In this document: positions 10,473 through 20,221 of the stretch, piece by piece
Layout: the number at the start of each line of letters is the position of its first letter
How positions within the stretch are numbered: position 1 is the stretch's first letter
DNA from: Adiantum capillus-veneris
Lineage: Eukaryota > Streptophyta > Polypodiopsida > Polypodiales > Pteridaceae
Assembly (NCBI GenBank): GCA_014529385.2
Contig: CM043962.1
Location: forward strand, 121,295,970 to 121,359,969
Direction: 5' to 3'
Length of the DNA: 64,000 bases
The notes under the pieces: generated by a model
Database searches by the model: none
The model's input: the letters and a program-made list of their open reading frames with translations, nothing else
Told to the model about the DNA's origin: nothing
Position numbers and translations under genes: made by a program

Positions 10473-11694
10473 TGATAAATCACTTTTGGCATGTACAAAG
10501 TAGCATTTATATGCATGGTCATATGTTCAAAAAGATGTAAATACATGCATTTGGGAGCTTTGCAAATTGGTTTCAAGTTCGAAAAAAGGTGCAACGTGTG
10601 CACATTGTAAATATGCGTGCTTGCGTGTCGGTAGTCGGACACATGTACATGCCCGTATAGGGTATCGGGGCCTTGGATATGGTTCTAGGTGGCTTATTTT
10701 GGCTCTATATAATGTTTTTGAGCTTTCTAGAATGTAAATAATGCAAGTGAAAAGTGTGGGTACTCTCATCCCGCTCGAGAAGTTTGACGCATGCGGTAAC
10801 TGTCTAATTGCGGCGCCTGATCTACGGTGATATGTGCATCACCCTAGAAGTGGTCAAAAATAGAATTTAGGGATGTGTCAAAGTGCTTTGGGTATCTAGG
10901 ATCAAGCATGAAAAATTTGGTGAATTTTTGAGTCCGTTTGGGATTTTTCCTGCGAAAAATGCCCACAAGGGGTCAAAACTAGCCAAAAAAGGTCAAAAAA
11001 TGGTCAAAAAAGGTGTGAAATGGCTTCAAATTGCCACATCACTCACGGTGCCGTGATGGTCCAGGCTGAGGCAGGACTTTAGAGGAGCAATATCAACACT
11101 TTCACCCCTCTATGTGTGGGAGGGAACAGGGTTCCTACAGGTGGTCTAGTGCAGTCCCGTTGCATTCGCGTCCTGTTTTCGAGTGTGTGGAGGAGTGAAT
11201 GAGAGCTTTCTCTATTCAATTTTTCATTTGGGAGAGTCTATGGAAGTTTTGAGGTTTCCATGGATGTGTGTGTGCAAGGAGTTGAGGGAAGAAGGTGCGG
11301 CTTTCTGCAAGACTATGTGACCCTGTATCGGTGCCATTAGGATTTGCGCTACTCCAAAGAGTCCAACAGAGTGGAGTTTGGTGAAGCTTTTGCAATGGTT
11401 TGAGAGTGGCCTTTTGTGGCTGGAGTTTTTGATTTTTTGATGGTTTTTCTAGTATATTTTGGTCACCATCAAGCGTGATTTCAAGTGTTGATCACCTCGA
11501 CTCACCTTGTAGTGTCTGGGGGTAGGCAAGGGCTTGTAGGTCAAGGCGTTTGGAGTTTGAATTGAGCTTGTGGGTAGATTTTTTAGGGAGCTTTTGAGTG
11601 GTAGTAAGTGAGGTGAGGCATTCAAGTAAATTCCTTGTGTTGTGTTGAGTTGTCTGGGTGTGTGAGTGTGCGCACGACATCTTTTGCTCCATCA
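10473..11694 (+). repeat. 5' LTR of element C
   Basis: 1222 bp, TG...CA ended, matching 13788-15019 nearly base for base with scattered substitutions and small indels. A TATATAA box is at 10706-10712. The part near 10965-11020 has several short runs built on GGTCAAAAA. Confidence 0.93.
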
Positions 11695-11699
11695 TCCTT

Positions 11700-11716
11700 T
11701 GGCGATCATGCTGGGG
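11700..11716 (+). promoter_or_regulatory. Candidate primer-binding site of element C
   Basis: TGGCGATCATGCTGGGG starts five bases after the 5' LTR end, where a tRNA primer site is expected, and begins with the required TGG. The tRNA species was not identified. Confidence 0.45.
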
Positions 11717-11796
11717 AGCGAAATTGCCGGTTGTGCACCCAGAATTTGGATTTTGAGCAGTGATGTACACAAATTTTAGATGTTGAAGGCAGTTTC

Positions 11797-13722
11797 ATGA
11801 TGGTGGTGCCATTCCAACCATCAATTTCCACAGGTTCCGAGAATGCAGACGATCGGCTTGCATCATATGAGTTCGATTTGACATGTTTATGCCGTGCAGC
11901 TCCAAGTGAGGCGCAAAAGCTTGCACGTATCAATCTGGTGGTCAGAGGTAATGCAAGAGAATGGTTTGAGATATTGTCTCCGGATGACAAAGTGAATTGG
12001 GACAGCTTTAAGATATGATTTTTGAAGCGGTTTAAAAAGGTGATTCCTCACCAAGATGCATGGAAACAGGTCACTAGTTTGTTTATGCAAGAGCACGAGT
12101 CTGTTGTTACAGATTTTTGGTCAAGATTTGATGATGCTTGGAGAGTGTGGAAAGATGCTCTATTGCATGTGGAAGCCATGTCTAAAGAGGAATTCTATTC
12201 CGCATTTACAAATAGCCAAAGAATACAGGTATTTACGAGTTTGTTACGACCAATCCTTAAAGTGAAAGTTCAAGAGAAAGAGCCGAATTCCATGCGTGAA
12301 GCATTGAAGATAGCACTGCAAAAAGAAAGAAAGCTATGCGTTGCCACAGGCATGAAATTCCCTTTTTCAATACGTGGTATGGATAGTGTAGATGACCTTT
12401 ATGTGCATAAAGTCATAGTTGCAGGTGCTCATGCTAGCAAGGATAATAGCTTGGATACAGGTGTGGATTCCCATATGCGCAAAGTCGATGCAAATGAAAT
12501 ATGTGAAGCAATTTTGGAGAGCATACACATGCCAATGGTGCAAAATGGCAAGGACGCAGTAGACAAATGTGAAAGTTTGAGCACTAGCACGGAAAGTGAA
12601 GATGATGAAACTAAAATTGACAAGGATGAGGCAACCTGTGATGGTGACACATCTGATGTTTGTGAGAGTTGGTGCGATGATGTATGCGATGATGACATAG
12701 AGTCACTAGATCCATTGAAGGATATGGTAGCCTTGCACAAACACAAAGAGCAACATATCTTTTGGGAAGCAGCTTTGCAGCAACATGGCATGGATGCTTG
12801 CATTGATGATGAGATGATGGGATATGGTCAGGGAGTTTCCACATCAAGCAAAGATGACGTAGGAGATAATGATGCTATGATGGTTGATGTGACCTTGGGT
12901 CCATGTGCTTTACCAGAGCTGGGGGTTGGGCAACCCTCTAGTGGTTGTGATGCAGAGGTATTGGGTCATGAAGGTGATAGGGATGAGTTCTATGTATGCA
13001 AGAATTTGATGCTAGTGCCATCTCCAAGGGATGTCCGTGATGATATGCGCCATGCGATTGTTAAGTATAAACTTCTTGAGGATGTGGATGACAAGGAGGT
13101 TAAAGTGACCTTTTGCTTGCATAGTGATATTATGGATGCATTTCACATGCTTCAATGTATGTTTGAGCCCTATCCCTTTATCTGTGAAGATCCTGATTGG
13201 CAATTGGCGAGTCTTGGGGCTAGTTGGCATGATGAAGACTAGGTGATGATGTCTTATGTGGCCTGGTATGCATGTCTTTGTCTTTTAAAGTGGGAAATGT
13301 CTTATGTGGAAGAAGAAGAATCTGCTAGTGATAGCATTTTTGGAGAGAGTTTTCAATTTCGGAGTGGATTTGTTAATGCTTGGAGTGATGATCTCTTAGC
13401 CATAGGAAATGAAGAGCAGCTGATGCGTCAGGAAGATGATGTGCAATTTATGGTTGTCAATCGAATGGGATCTAATTATGAGATGAATTTTGAGGTATTT
13501 ATGGTTCTGAATGATTGTGATAGCTTCTGGTGTGAGATGGCGTGTAGCAACGTTCGAGGTGATTTATATCGTGCTTGGGATCCAGGTGGACAATGGCATT
13601 TTGGCAAGAAAAAGGATGTTTTTTTCTTTGATAGGGGTAGCCTGCTTGAGCATGTAGTTGGTTCTATGCGGATGTGTAAGTGTCCCTATGATCCTGGAGG
13701 AAGTTTGCAATCATTTCTATAG
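11797..13722 (+). pseudogene. Element C Gag-like protein with long unrecognised acidic C-terminus (two in-frame stops)
   Basis: A single reading frame runs from ATG 11797 to 13722, interrupted only by TGA at 12016-12018 and TAG at 13240-13242. It gives about 640 codons in three segments. Residues about 40-200 are a retrotransposon Gag domain (ARINLVVRGNAREWFEIL, FLKRFKKVIPHQDAWKQV, FWSRFDDAWRVW). Next comes a Ser/Asp/Glu-rich acidic stretch (about 255-320). The rest is a Cys- and Trp-containing region with no domain I know. There is no CCHC knuckle and no pol motif. The frame after each stop stays open, so the stops are recent or were read through (inference). No better start is evident. Confidence 0.75.
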
Positions 13723-13787
13723 GTTTTTTTTGTCACAATTTGATGCAAGTGTTGAGCATAAATGCTCAACTAGGGGTTGGGCAATGA

Positions 13788-15019
13788 TGATAAATCACTT
13801 TTGGCATGTACAAAGTAGCATTTATATGCATGGTCATATGTTCAAAAAGATGTAAATACATGCATTTGGGAGCTTTGCAAAGTGGTTCAAGTTCGAAAAA
13901 AGGTGCAACGTGTGCACATTGTAAATATGCGTGCTTGCGTGTCGGCAGTCGAACACATGTACATGCCCGTATAGGGTATCGGGGCCTTGGATATGGTTCT
14001 AGGTGGCTTATTTTGGCTCTATATAATGTTTTTGAGCTTTCTAGAATGTAAATAATGCAAGTGACAAGTGTGGGTACTCTCATCCCGCTCGAGAAGTTTG
14101 ACGCATGCGGTAACTGTCTATTTGCGGCGCCTGATCTGCGGTGATACGTGCATCACCTTAGAAGTGGTCAAAAATAGAATTTAGGGATGTGGCAAAGTGA
14201 TTTGGGTATCTAGGATCAAGCGTGAAAAATTTGGTGAATTTTGGAGTTCGTTTGGGATTTTTCCTACAAAAAATGCCCGCCAGAGGTCAAAATTGGCCAA
14301 AATTGGGCCAAAAAAGGTCAAAAAATGGTCAAAAAAGGTGTGAAATGGCTTCAAATTGCCACATCACTCACGGTGCCGTGATGGTCCAGGCTGAGGCAGG
14401 ACTTTAGAGGAGCAATATCAACACTTTCACCCCTCTATGTGTGGGAGGGAACAGGGTTCCTACAGGTGGTCTAGTGCAGTCCCGTTGCATTCGCGTCCTG
14501 TTTTCGAGTGTGTGGAGGAGTGAATGAGAGCTTTCTCTCTTCAATTTTGCATTTGGGAGAGTCTATGGAAGTTTTGAGGTTTCCATGGATGTGTGTGTGC
14601 AAGGAGTTGAGGGAAGAAGGTGCGGCTTTCTGCAAGACTATGTGACCCTGTATCGGTGCCATTAGGATTTGCGCTACTCCAAAGAGTCCAACAGAGTGGA
14701 GTTTGGTGAAGCTTTTGCAATGGTTTGAGAGTGGCCTTTTGTGGCTGGAGTTTTTGGTTTTTTGATGGTTTTTCTAGTATATTTTGGTCACCATCAAGCG
14801 TGATTTCAAGTGTTGATCACCTCGACTCACCTTGTAGTGTCTGCGGGCAGGCAAGGGCTTGTAGGTCGAGGTGTTTGGAGTTTGAATTGAGCTTGTGGGT
14901 AGATTTTTTAGGGAGCTTTTGAGTGGTAGTAAGTGAGGTGAGGAATTCAAGTAAATTCCTTGTGTTGTGTTGAGTTGTCTGGGTGTGTGAGTGTGCGCAC
15001 GACATCTTTTGCTCCATCA
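13788..15019 (+). repeat. 3' LTR of element C
   Basis: 1232 bp, matching the 5' LTR and sharing its TG...CA ends. The TATATAA box is at 14020-14026. It is preceded by a purine-rich tract (AGGGGTTGGG, near 13772-13781) that could prime plus-strand synthesis. Confidence 0.93.
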
Positions 15020-16685
15020 ATAGCTTTCGTGGTTTTAGCTCTTAATGCTCTCCCTTCAACCTGGTTAGTTAGGTCCTCTCATGCAAGAACTAAGTATCTC
15101 ATTTTCCAGAGTCCTAAAGGCATTGTGACTAGATCCACAACCCATTTATAGTGCATGGCTAGTGGATATGTAGGGTGCAATCCATCACAATGTCGAACAT
15201 TTGAATACATTTGACAAGTTACACGTTACTCTACAAATTGAGATACATCTTTATACATACCCTTCCACCAGTATTTTTCTTTCAACTTGGAGAAGGTTGC
15301 CAACACACCCCTATGTCCAGCCCATAGACTCTCATGAAACTCTTGCATGAGCTTTACTTGAGTCTCTTTTTTACATATAACACTTTGTGGTGTAGCACCC
15401 TTTTGTTAAGGATACTTCCACAAGTAACCATCCCTCAAAAAGTACCCATATGCTTTCTTGCGTATCCTCTTGAATTCTTGTTCAGACCAATCATCCTATT
15501 TTACTAGAGTTCTCAAGTAGCTTCCAATAAGAAGCCAATCACCTTCATAAAGCTCTTTCAAGAACAATTCAAGTTGATTAGTCATGCAGACATTGTTACC
15601 TTTGACATGAGAGATAGAATAGAACTTTGTGCCTACATCATCTCCCTCGTCAATCATCTGTGACTCATCTTCATACCTTGCCCTTGATAGCATATCTTCC
15701 ACTGTATTGTCTTTACCTGCAATGTTCTTAAACGGGATTTAAGGACTTAACGTAGGCAATCCACTAAACATAGCAATGTCTGTCGTTGAGCAGCTTGTAA
15801 TCATCCCAAGAAGTGGTAGACAATCTGTTTCTACAACTACACATGCACTGATTAGGTACTCTTGTCCATTTTTCAAGGCTGTAACCATACCCCGTAACTC
15901 TCTCTTTATCTATGGATATTTTCTTTGGCGAGCACTTAGTACCTTGTCTCCAAATCTCACCACATACCTGTGCCCTTCTTCGTCATCTTGCCCTATTTCC
16001 CATCCAGTCCCTGTAGAACAGGTGTCTACAGTCACAATTACTGGCCTTTGACACTCATAGTCTACCTTTCTCAAAGCTGGTGTGGATTGGAGCAATGAAA
16101 GGCATTGTGATTTGAGGAATAAAGTCACGTAAGACCTTATTCATCCCATTCATCATATGTGCAACCGATTTGGTTGCTCCCTGCGGCGGCAAGGTACACA
16201 TTCTTACCAAACCTAAAGGTGTCCTCATGGTTGTCAAGTCTCTGCTTTCAGATTGCTCTCCCTGCAAACGCCTCTGCAAACTCATCCACAACTGGACATG
16301 TTCCTACATTCCTAATTGTCACCTTGTTCACTGGTTGCATATCTTGGATGAAGCATAGAGCATTCTTCTTCGGAACTATGAACCACTTGTTTGAGTATGG
16401 AGCACAAGAAGGCTCCAAAATCCCTATTTTGATCTTTTTATTCAATAGCTCTACTAACTTCGGCAAATGAGCCTTTGGAACTGGAATAGGTCGTAGATTC
16501 CAGGGCACATGAGGTATTGTAAAAATTACCATAGGAGCTACAATAGAAGGATCAACACATCCTATCTCATGTGTCTCAAATGCAAGAGCATTACCATGCT
16601 TTGAAAGCATTTCTTTGAAGCACTTTGTCTCCTCCTGTGTTAGAAACTCCTCGCAACCAATACTCCTTTGTGACGATATGCCCAA
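15020..16685 (-). pseudogene. Element B reverse transcriptase, RNase H and integrase N-terminal half
   Basis: From high to low coordinates the minus strand shows a reverse transcriptase N-terminus (CFKEMLSKHGNALAFETHEI, then PVPKAHLPKLVELL, FIVPKKNALCFIQDMQPVN). Next are SRDLTTMRTPLGLVRMCTLP and VAHMMNGMNKVLRDFIP. An RNase H follows (RPVIVTVDTCSTGTGWEIGQDD, then GKDNTVEDMLSRARYE), and then integrase zinc-binding and first core blocks (SLWAGHRGVLATFSKLKEKYWWKGMY, KWVVDLVTMPLG, KTTKA). Frameshifts and stops are scattered. The reverse transcriptase breaks off after ITMPF near 16095 and jumps to RNase H sequence, so the catalytic Asp-Asp box and thumb are missing. The last codons abut element C. 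Confidence 0.82.
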
Positions 16686-17172
16686 TTTGTTTAGGATTTC
16701 TCAAACTTGGTTGCAAAGAAGTCTGCTCAATCTTTTCCTTATTGTTGGGTGGTAAGGGAGAAGCTACTGGTTTCACCTTTTTTTCTACACTCTTGTATTT
16801 AGTTTTGACATGGACTGCTGGGCCAAGTTTTTGGTTTCCTTTGAAGGCTTCTATTACTTGATGGGAGAAAGCATGTATAGGTGATCCAAAAAGAGCTGTC
16901 TTGGAGTCTACATTTGATTTTTGGGGAGGAAACTCAATGATCAGTAATGAAGATGGGGGGAATTTTTTTAAAAAGAGGGGTATGCATTTTTTACGGCTCC
17001 CTATAATTCTTGGACATGTTGGACATTCGAGCACCTCCCTGTGTCTCCTTCTCTGCGTGGACACAAAGCATACAGGTTTAGGGTATTCTCTGTGCACGGT
17101 TTTTGCATAGAGCAGAGCGCATTTCTCTCCCTCTCTGTGCGGTGTTTCTGCATCGCATTCCCTTTCTTTCAT
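16591..17172 (-). pseudogene. Possible element B gag/protease-side remnant
   Basis: A 193-codon minus-strand open frame directly upstream of the element B reverse transcriptase. Its C-terminal part (KEYWLRGVSNTGGDKVL) abuts and partly overlaps the RT start in another frame. I recognise no protease or Gag motif, only a CPTCP pair. Position is the main argument. It may be chance. Confidence 0.3.
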
Positions 17173-17204
17173 CTGCGTGCGGTTCTCTGTTGTGTGTGCT
17201 TAGT

Positions 17205-17242
<38 letters not shown>

Positions 17243-17277
17243 AGGATGGAGCCTTCTCGCCAGCTAGGTGTGTGTGA

Positions 17278-18180
17278 GTGTCTGTGACATGTTTGGTCTT
17301 GTTGATGCATGGGCTCTTCATGATGTATGTTCATGCATTGAGCTCTTTTTCTTTAGGTTTTCTTGATCCATCTCCGTGCCCACCAATACACAGTCGAGCA
17401 GAGTTTCTTGAGCAACTCACAAGCTACTTACACGATTACTGGGCGGCAAAGAAAAGGGAACAAAGAGAGGGGAAAAAGGCAATAGACTTTTTGTGCTGAC
17501 AACAAGCGGAAGGATGTCCAGCTCGATGAGAAGCAAAAAAGAAAGATTCTTCGTGCCATGTCAAGGCGCTGGGAAGAGCAAACGCAAGGATTGACAACCA
17601 AACTCCAAGGAGAGATTTTTGAACAGTTACTCCAGCAACAACCAGTATTTTTCAAGCTGCAGAACTCGGCACATTCTATACAAAGAGCAATTCTTTCCAT
17701 CATTCGAAACACCTTGTCAGAAGTCAAGGTCTCGCACTCAGCCACGAAAATGATTTTCAAGAGAGCAACAGTGGGGCATGCATTAATGCAAGGGACGAAG
17801 TAGATGCACGTCCCTTTACGGATAGAGCACTTGCAAAGTCGTTGGGCATACACAGAAGAAACATCGGTTTTGTGAATGCACGACTCCATTTAGAGGATGA
17901 GAACATTCCTTTTCCAGTCTTAGCATGTCAATGGCAAGATCATCATTCTACAAACACCACAGAGGATATTAAGGAGGTTGTGTTTGGTTTCTGGACAGCA
18001 GAGACCTGAGTCTCTCCGAACAAGAAGGACATATACCAAAGGCATATCGGTAGAAAGGTTGTTCTTATGCATCCATTGCATTTTCTGGATCAACCTGAGG
18101 TATTATCAACCACTTCCAAGCAGTATATTGACCAATGTTCACCATTGTCAAGCTGTCACAACCACAATCAAACTGTAAAA
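17278..18180 (+). pseudogene. Unrecognised broken coding sequence, possibly transposon-derived
   Basis: Three plus-strand segments read as one protein-like sequence. 17278-17499 ends DYWAAKKREQREGKKAIDFL. 17480-17803 carries DEKQKRKILRAMSRRWEEQT and SAHSIQRAILSIIRNTL. A third segment, about 17780-18180, carries FTDRALAKSLGIHRRNIGF, ACQWQDHHSTNTTEDIKEV, VFGFW and VSPNKKDIYQRHIGRKV. Two frameshifts (near 17490 and 17790) and a TGA at 18007-18009 break it. Amino-acid composition, charge clusters and tryptophans look like real protein rather than chance. I cannot name the family; the FW...SPNKKD block suggests a repeated transposon-type protein, which is a guess. Confidence 0.45.
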
Positions 18181-18257
18181 AACCAATGTCAAGTAGTATA
18201 TATTAAGTATGGAGCCTGATTTAACCCTTGTAATTTTCTGTGGTAAAAACGCACATT

Positions 18258-18911
18258 TGTAAGGCCCCCATTATGAGGAGAAGTCATCGTGCGTGAAGAA
18301 AAATCACTCATTGGAAACCAAAATTTTCACAGTCGCTTCGTCAAAATATTTCTTTTCGCCAGAATATTATGGCCAGACGCGGCCGAAAAGTGGTCGAAAA
18401 ACGACCAGTCGGTTGGCCGGATGGCCGGTGGCCAGTGGTCGGAATTCAATGGCCAGTGGTGGCCGAATTCAAAAGCGAATTTGTCTTCTCAAGGGCGGCC
18501 TAACATGGGCGGATTGGAGGGTCCGATTTGGACTTATCTACACAAAGGAGGCTACACATGGCTGCCTCTCATGAGAGAGGACAACCCTTTTGGCCTATAA
18601 AAGGAGGCCATTTTTACACACATTTCACAGTGTGAAGTTGATGCAACAAGGTGGGTGTGAGGTGGTGAGAGTGAAGCAAGGCAGGAGCTCCAAAAGGGTA
18701 TAATCCCTTTGTAACCTACTTTTTGTTTTGAAGTACTAAAGCCATTGAGTTGCTGCTTTCTCGTGGATGTAGCCCACATTGGATGAACCACGTATATCGT
18801 GTGTACTCTCTCTCTCTCTCTCTACTCTATAATCTCTTGTGAGTGAAAATTATCTCTCTCCATTAAGTAATCTACTCAATTATCTACTAAGATACGCTTT
18901 ATTTCCTAACA
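18258..18911 (+). repeat. 5' LTR of truncated copia element (start tentative)
   Basis: The LTR ends ...CCTAACA at 18911, two bases before the primer site. A TATA box (CTATAAAAGG) is at 18595-18604. The start at TGTAAGG 18258 is inferred from the TG rule only, as no second copy is in the window. A short (CT)n run lies at about 18808-18825. Confidence 0.55.
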
Positions 18912-18913
18912 AG

Positions 18914-18924
18914 TGGTATCAGAG
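18914..18924 (+). promoter_or_regulatory. Primer-binding site (initiator tRNA-Met type) of truncated copia element
   Basis: TGGTATCAGAG matches the start of the standard plant primer site complementary to the 3' end of initiator tRNA-Met. It lies immediately after the LTR end. Confidence 0.85.
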
Positions 18925-18984
18925 AAAGGTTTGCTCATAGCTAAATTATCTCAAGGAAAGGATTCCTTGAATTGAGTGGGAGTA

Positions 18985-19774
18985 ATGGCGGAGGAAGGGA
19001 AGCTCAAGATCGAGAAGTTCAACGGCAAAAACTACCAACATTGGAAGATGCAGATTGAAGATTGTCTCTACCAGAAGGACCTCTATTTGCCACTAGGCGG
19101 TCTTGTAAAGAAGCCCACAACGATGGCAGATGAAGCATGGATTGTCCTTGATCGAAAGGCACTCAGAACAATCCGGTTAAGCTTGGCGTCAATGGTGGCC
19201 TTCAACGTTTCGGAGATGAAGACCACAGAGAACTTGATGAAGTCACTTGACAACTCTACAAAAAACCATCGGCATACAATAAGGTATTTCTCATGAAGCG
19301 CTTGTTGTAGTACACCTAAATGACTTTAATACCAACATAAGTTAACTTTGATTGGTGAAAATAAATTTCAGTGATGAAGTGCGAGCTCTTCTTATACTAT
19401 CGTCTCTACTGGATAGTTGGGACAGCCTTGTGATGGCTGTAAGTAATTCTATTTTTGGCACAAATACTCTTAAGTTTGATGATGTTGTGGGTGTTCTCCT
19501 AAGCGAGGAAATGCGAAGGAGAAGCACAGGAGAATCATCAAGTGCTGCACTGTCAGTGGAAACAAGAGGAAGGCCTAAGGAGAGGTTCAAAAACCAAAAG
19601 GATTGTGATCGCTCAAGACGGAGCAAGTCACGCACAAAGTCGGTTCTTGAATGTTGGAACTACGGCAAGAAGGGTCACATCAAGAAGGATTGCTGGTCCA
19701 AGAAGAAGAAGGAGTTGGAGTCTCAAGACAACAAGCCAACATCGGAGGCCAATGTGGGAGGTAAAGTAGAGTGA
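18985..19774 (+). pseudogene. Copia gag (frameshifted; zinc knuckle Cys replaced by Tyr)
   Basis: ATG 18985 starts MAEEGKLKIEKFNGKNYQHW, a typical copia Gag N-terminus with the FNGxNYxxWK motif. The first frame ends at 19296 after a break. Gag similarity resumes in another frame at 19370 (FSDEVRALLILSSLLDSWDS) and runs to 19774 with a Lys/Arg-rich tail. The zinc knuckle reads CWNYGKKGHIKKDC, so the second metal-binding cysteine of CX2CX4HX4C is Tyr (TGC to TAC). This Gag could not fold a normal knuckle. Confidence 0.85.
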
Positions 19775-19801
19775 GATGCTCTAATTCTCTCATTAGACAA
19801 T

Positions 19802-20140
19802 GTGTCTAATTCTTGGATAGTAGATTCCGGGGCTTCATTCCATGCGACACCAAACAAGCAACATTTCCAAGATTACACCAAAGGTAATTTTGGTTTTGTA
19901 TACTTGGGAGATGATGAAGCTTGTGAAATTGTTGGCAAAGGTACAGTTTGTGTCAAAACTGCTAACGAAAATGATTGGAAGCTTAAGGATGTTAGGCATG
20001 TTCCTTCTCTTCGGAAAAACTTGATCTCTATAGGACAATTGGACGATGAAGGTCACAACATTGCATTCGGAAACAAACGGTGGAAGATCTCAAAGGGATC
20101 TTGGTTCCATATACCTAATCTACATGTCTCTACATGTCTA
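19802..20140 (+). pseudogene. Copia protease and pre-integrase fragment
   Basis: The frame gives SNSWIVDSGASFHATPNKQHF, the classic copia aspartic protease active site (DSGA). Then come CEIVGKGTVCVKTANENDWK, LKDVRHVPSLRKNLISIGQLDDEGH and the beginning of the pre-integrase segment (WKISKGS). After about 20130 the sequence becomes a CT-rich stretch. The rest of pol is missing. Confidence 0.85.
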
Positions 20141-20221
20141 CAGCCAATGTTGTTTCTTTATACCTCTCTTTCTCTCTCACACCATGTAGTCTTTCCCTAA
20201 TCTACGTCCCTATCTACACCT

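Larger units (their letters stand above)
10473..15019 (+). mobile_element. Element C: gag-only, non-autonomous LTR retrotransposon nested in element B integrase
   Basis: Two direct repeats of about 1.2 kb, each starting TGATAAATC and ending CTCCATCA, flank a 2.1-kb internal region. The flanking 4 bp are ACAG on the left (10469-10472) and ATAG on the right (15020-15023), a 4-bp target duplication with one C/T difference. Element B integrase becomes continuous in frame when C is removed. The internal region encodes a Gag-like protein with a long unfamiliar C-terminus and shows no protease, reverse transcriptase or integrase. Mobility would therefore need enzymes supplied by another element. It resembles the TR-GAG class of plant elements. 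Confidence 0.9.
8100..17172 (-). mobile_element. Element B: decayed Ty3/gypsy retrotransposon interrupted by element C
   Basis: Minus-strand reverse transcriptase, RNase H and integrase pieces lie at 15020-16685. They continue with the rest of the integrase at 9622-10472 once the 4.5-kb element C is removed. A polypurine tract (AGAGGGGGTGG, about 9565-9575) and a 3' LTR follow. The 5' LTR and gag are not recognisable and the element seems truncated near 17172. Several in-frame stops and a deletion in the reverse transcriptase make it inactive. Confidence 0.8.
18258..20216 (+). mobile_element. Truncated Ty1/copia retrotransposon (5' LTR, gag, start of protease)
   Basis: A 5' LTR, a primer site, a copia-type gag and the first part of the protease are present in order on the plus strand. 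Reverse transcriptase, integrase and a 3' LTR are absent. Similarity fades near 20140, before the element D insertion at 20222, and does not resume beyond D at 29012. The truncation therefore predates or is independent of D. Confidence 0.82.

Noticed and set aside
12429-12847. Minus-strand open frames opposite the element C gag
   Set aside because: They are antisense shadows. The plus frame carries the Gag domain and continues beyond them.
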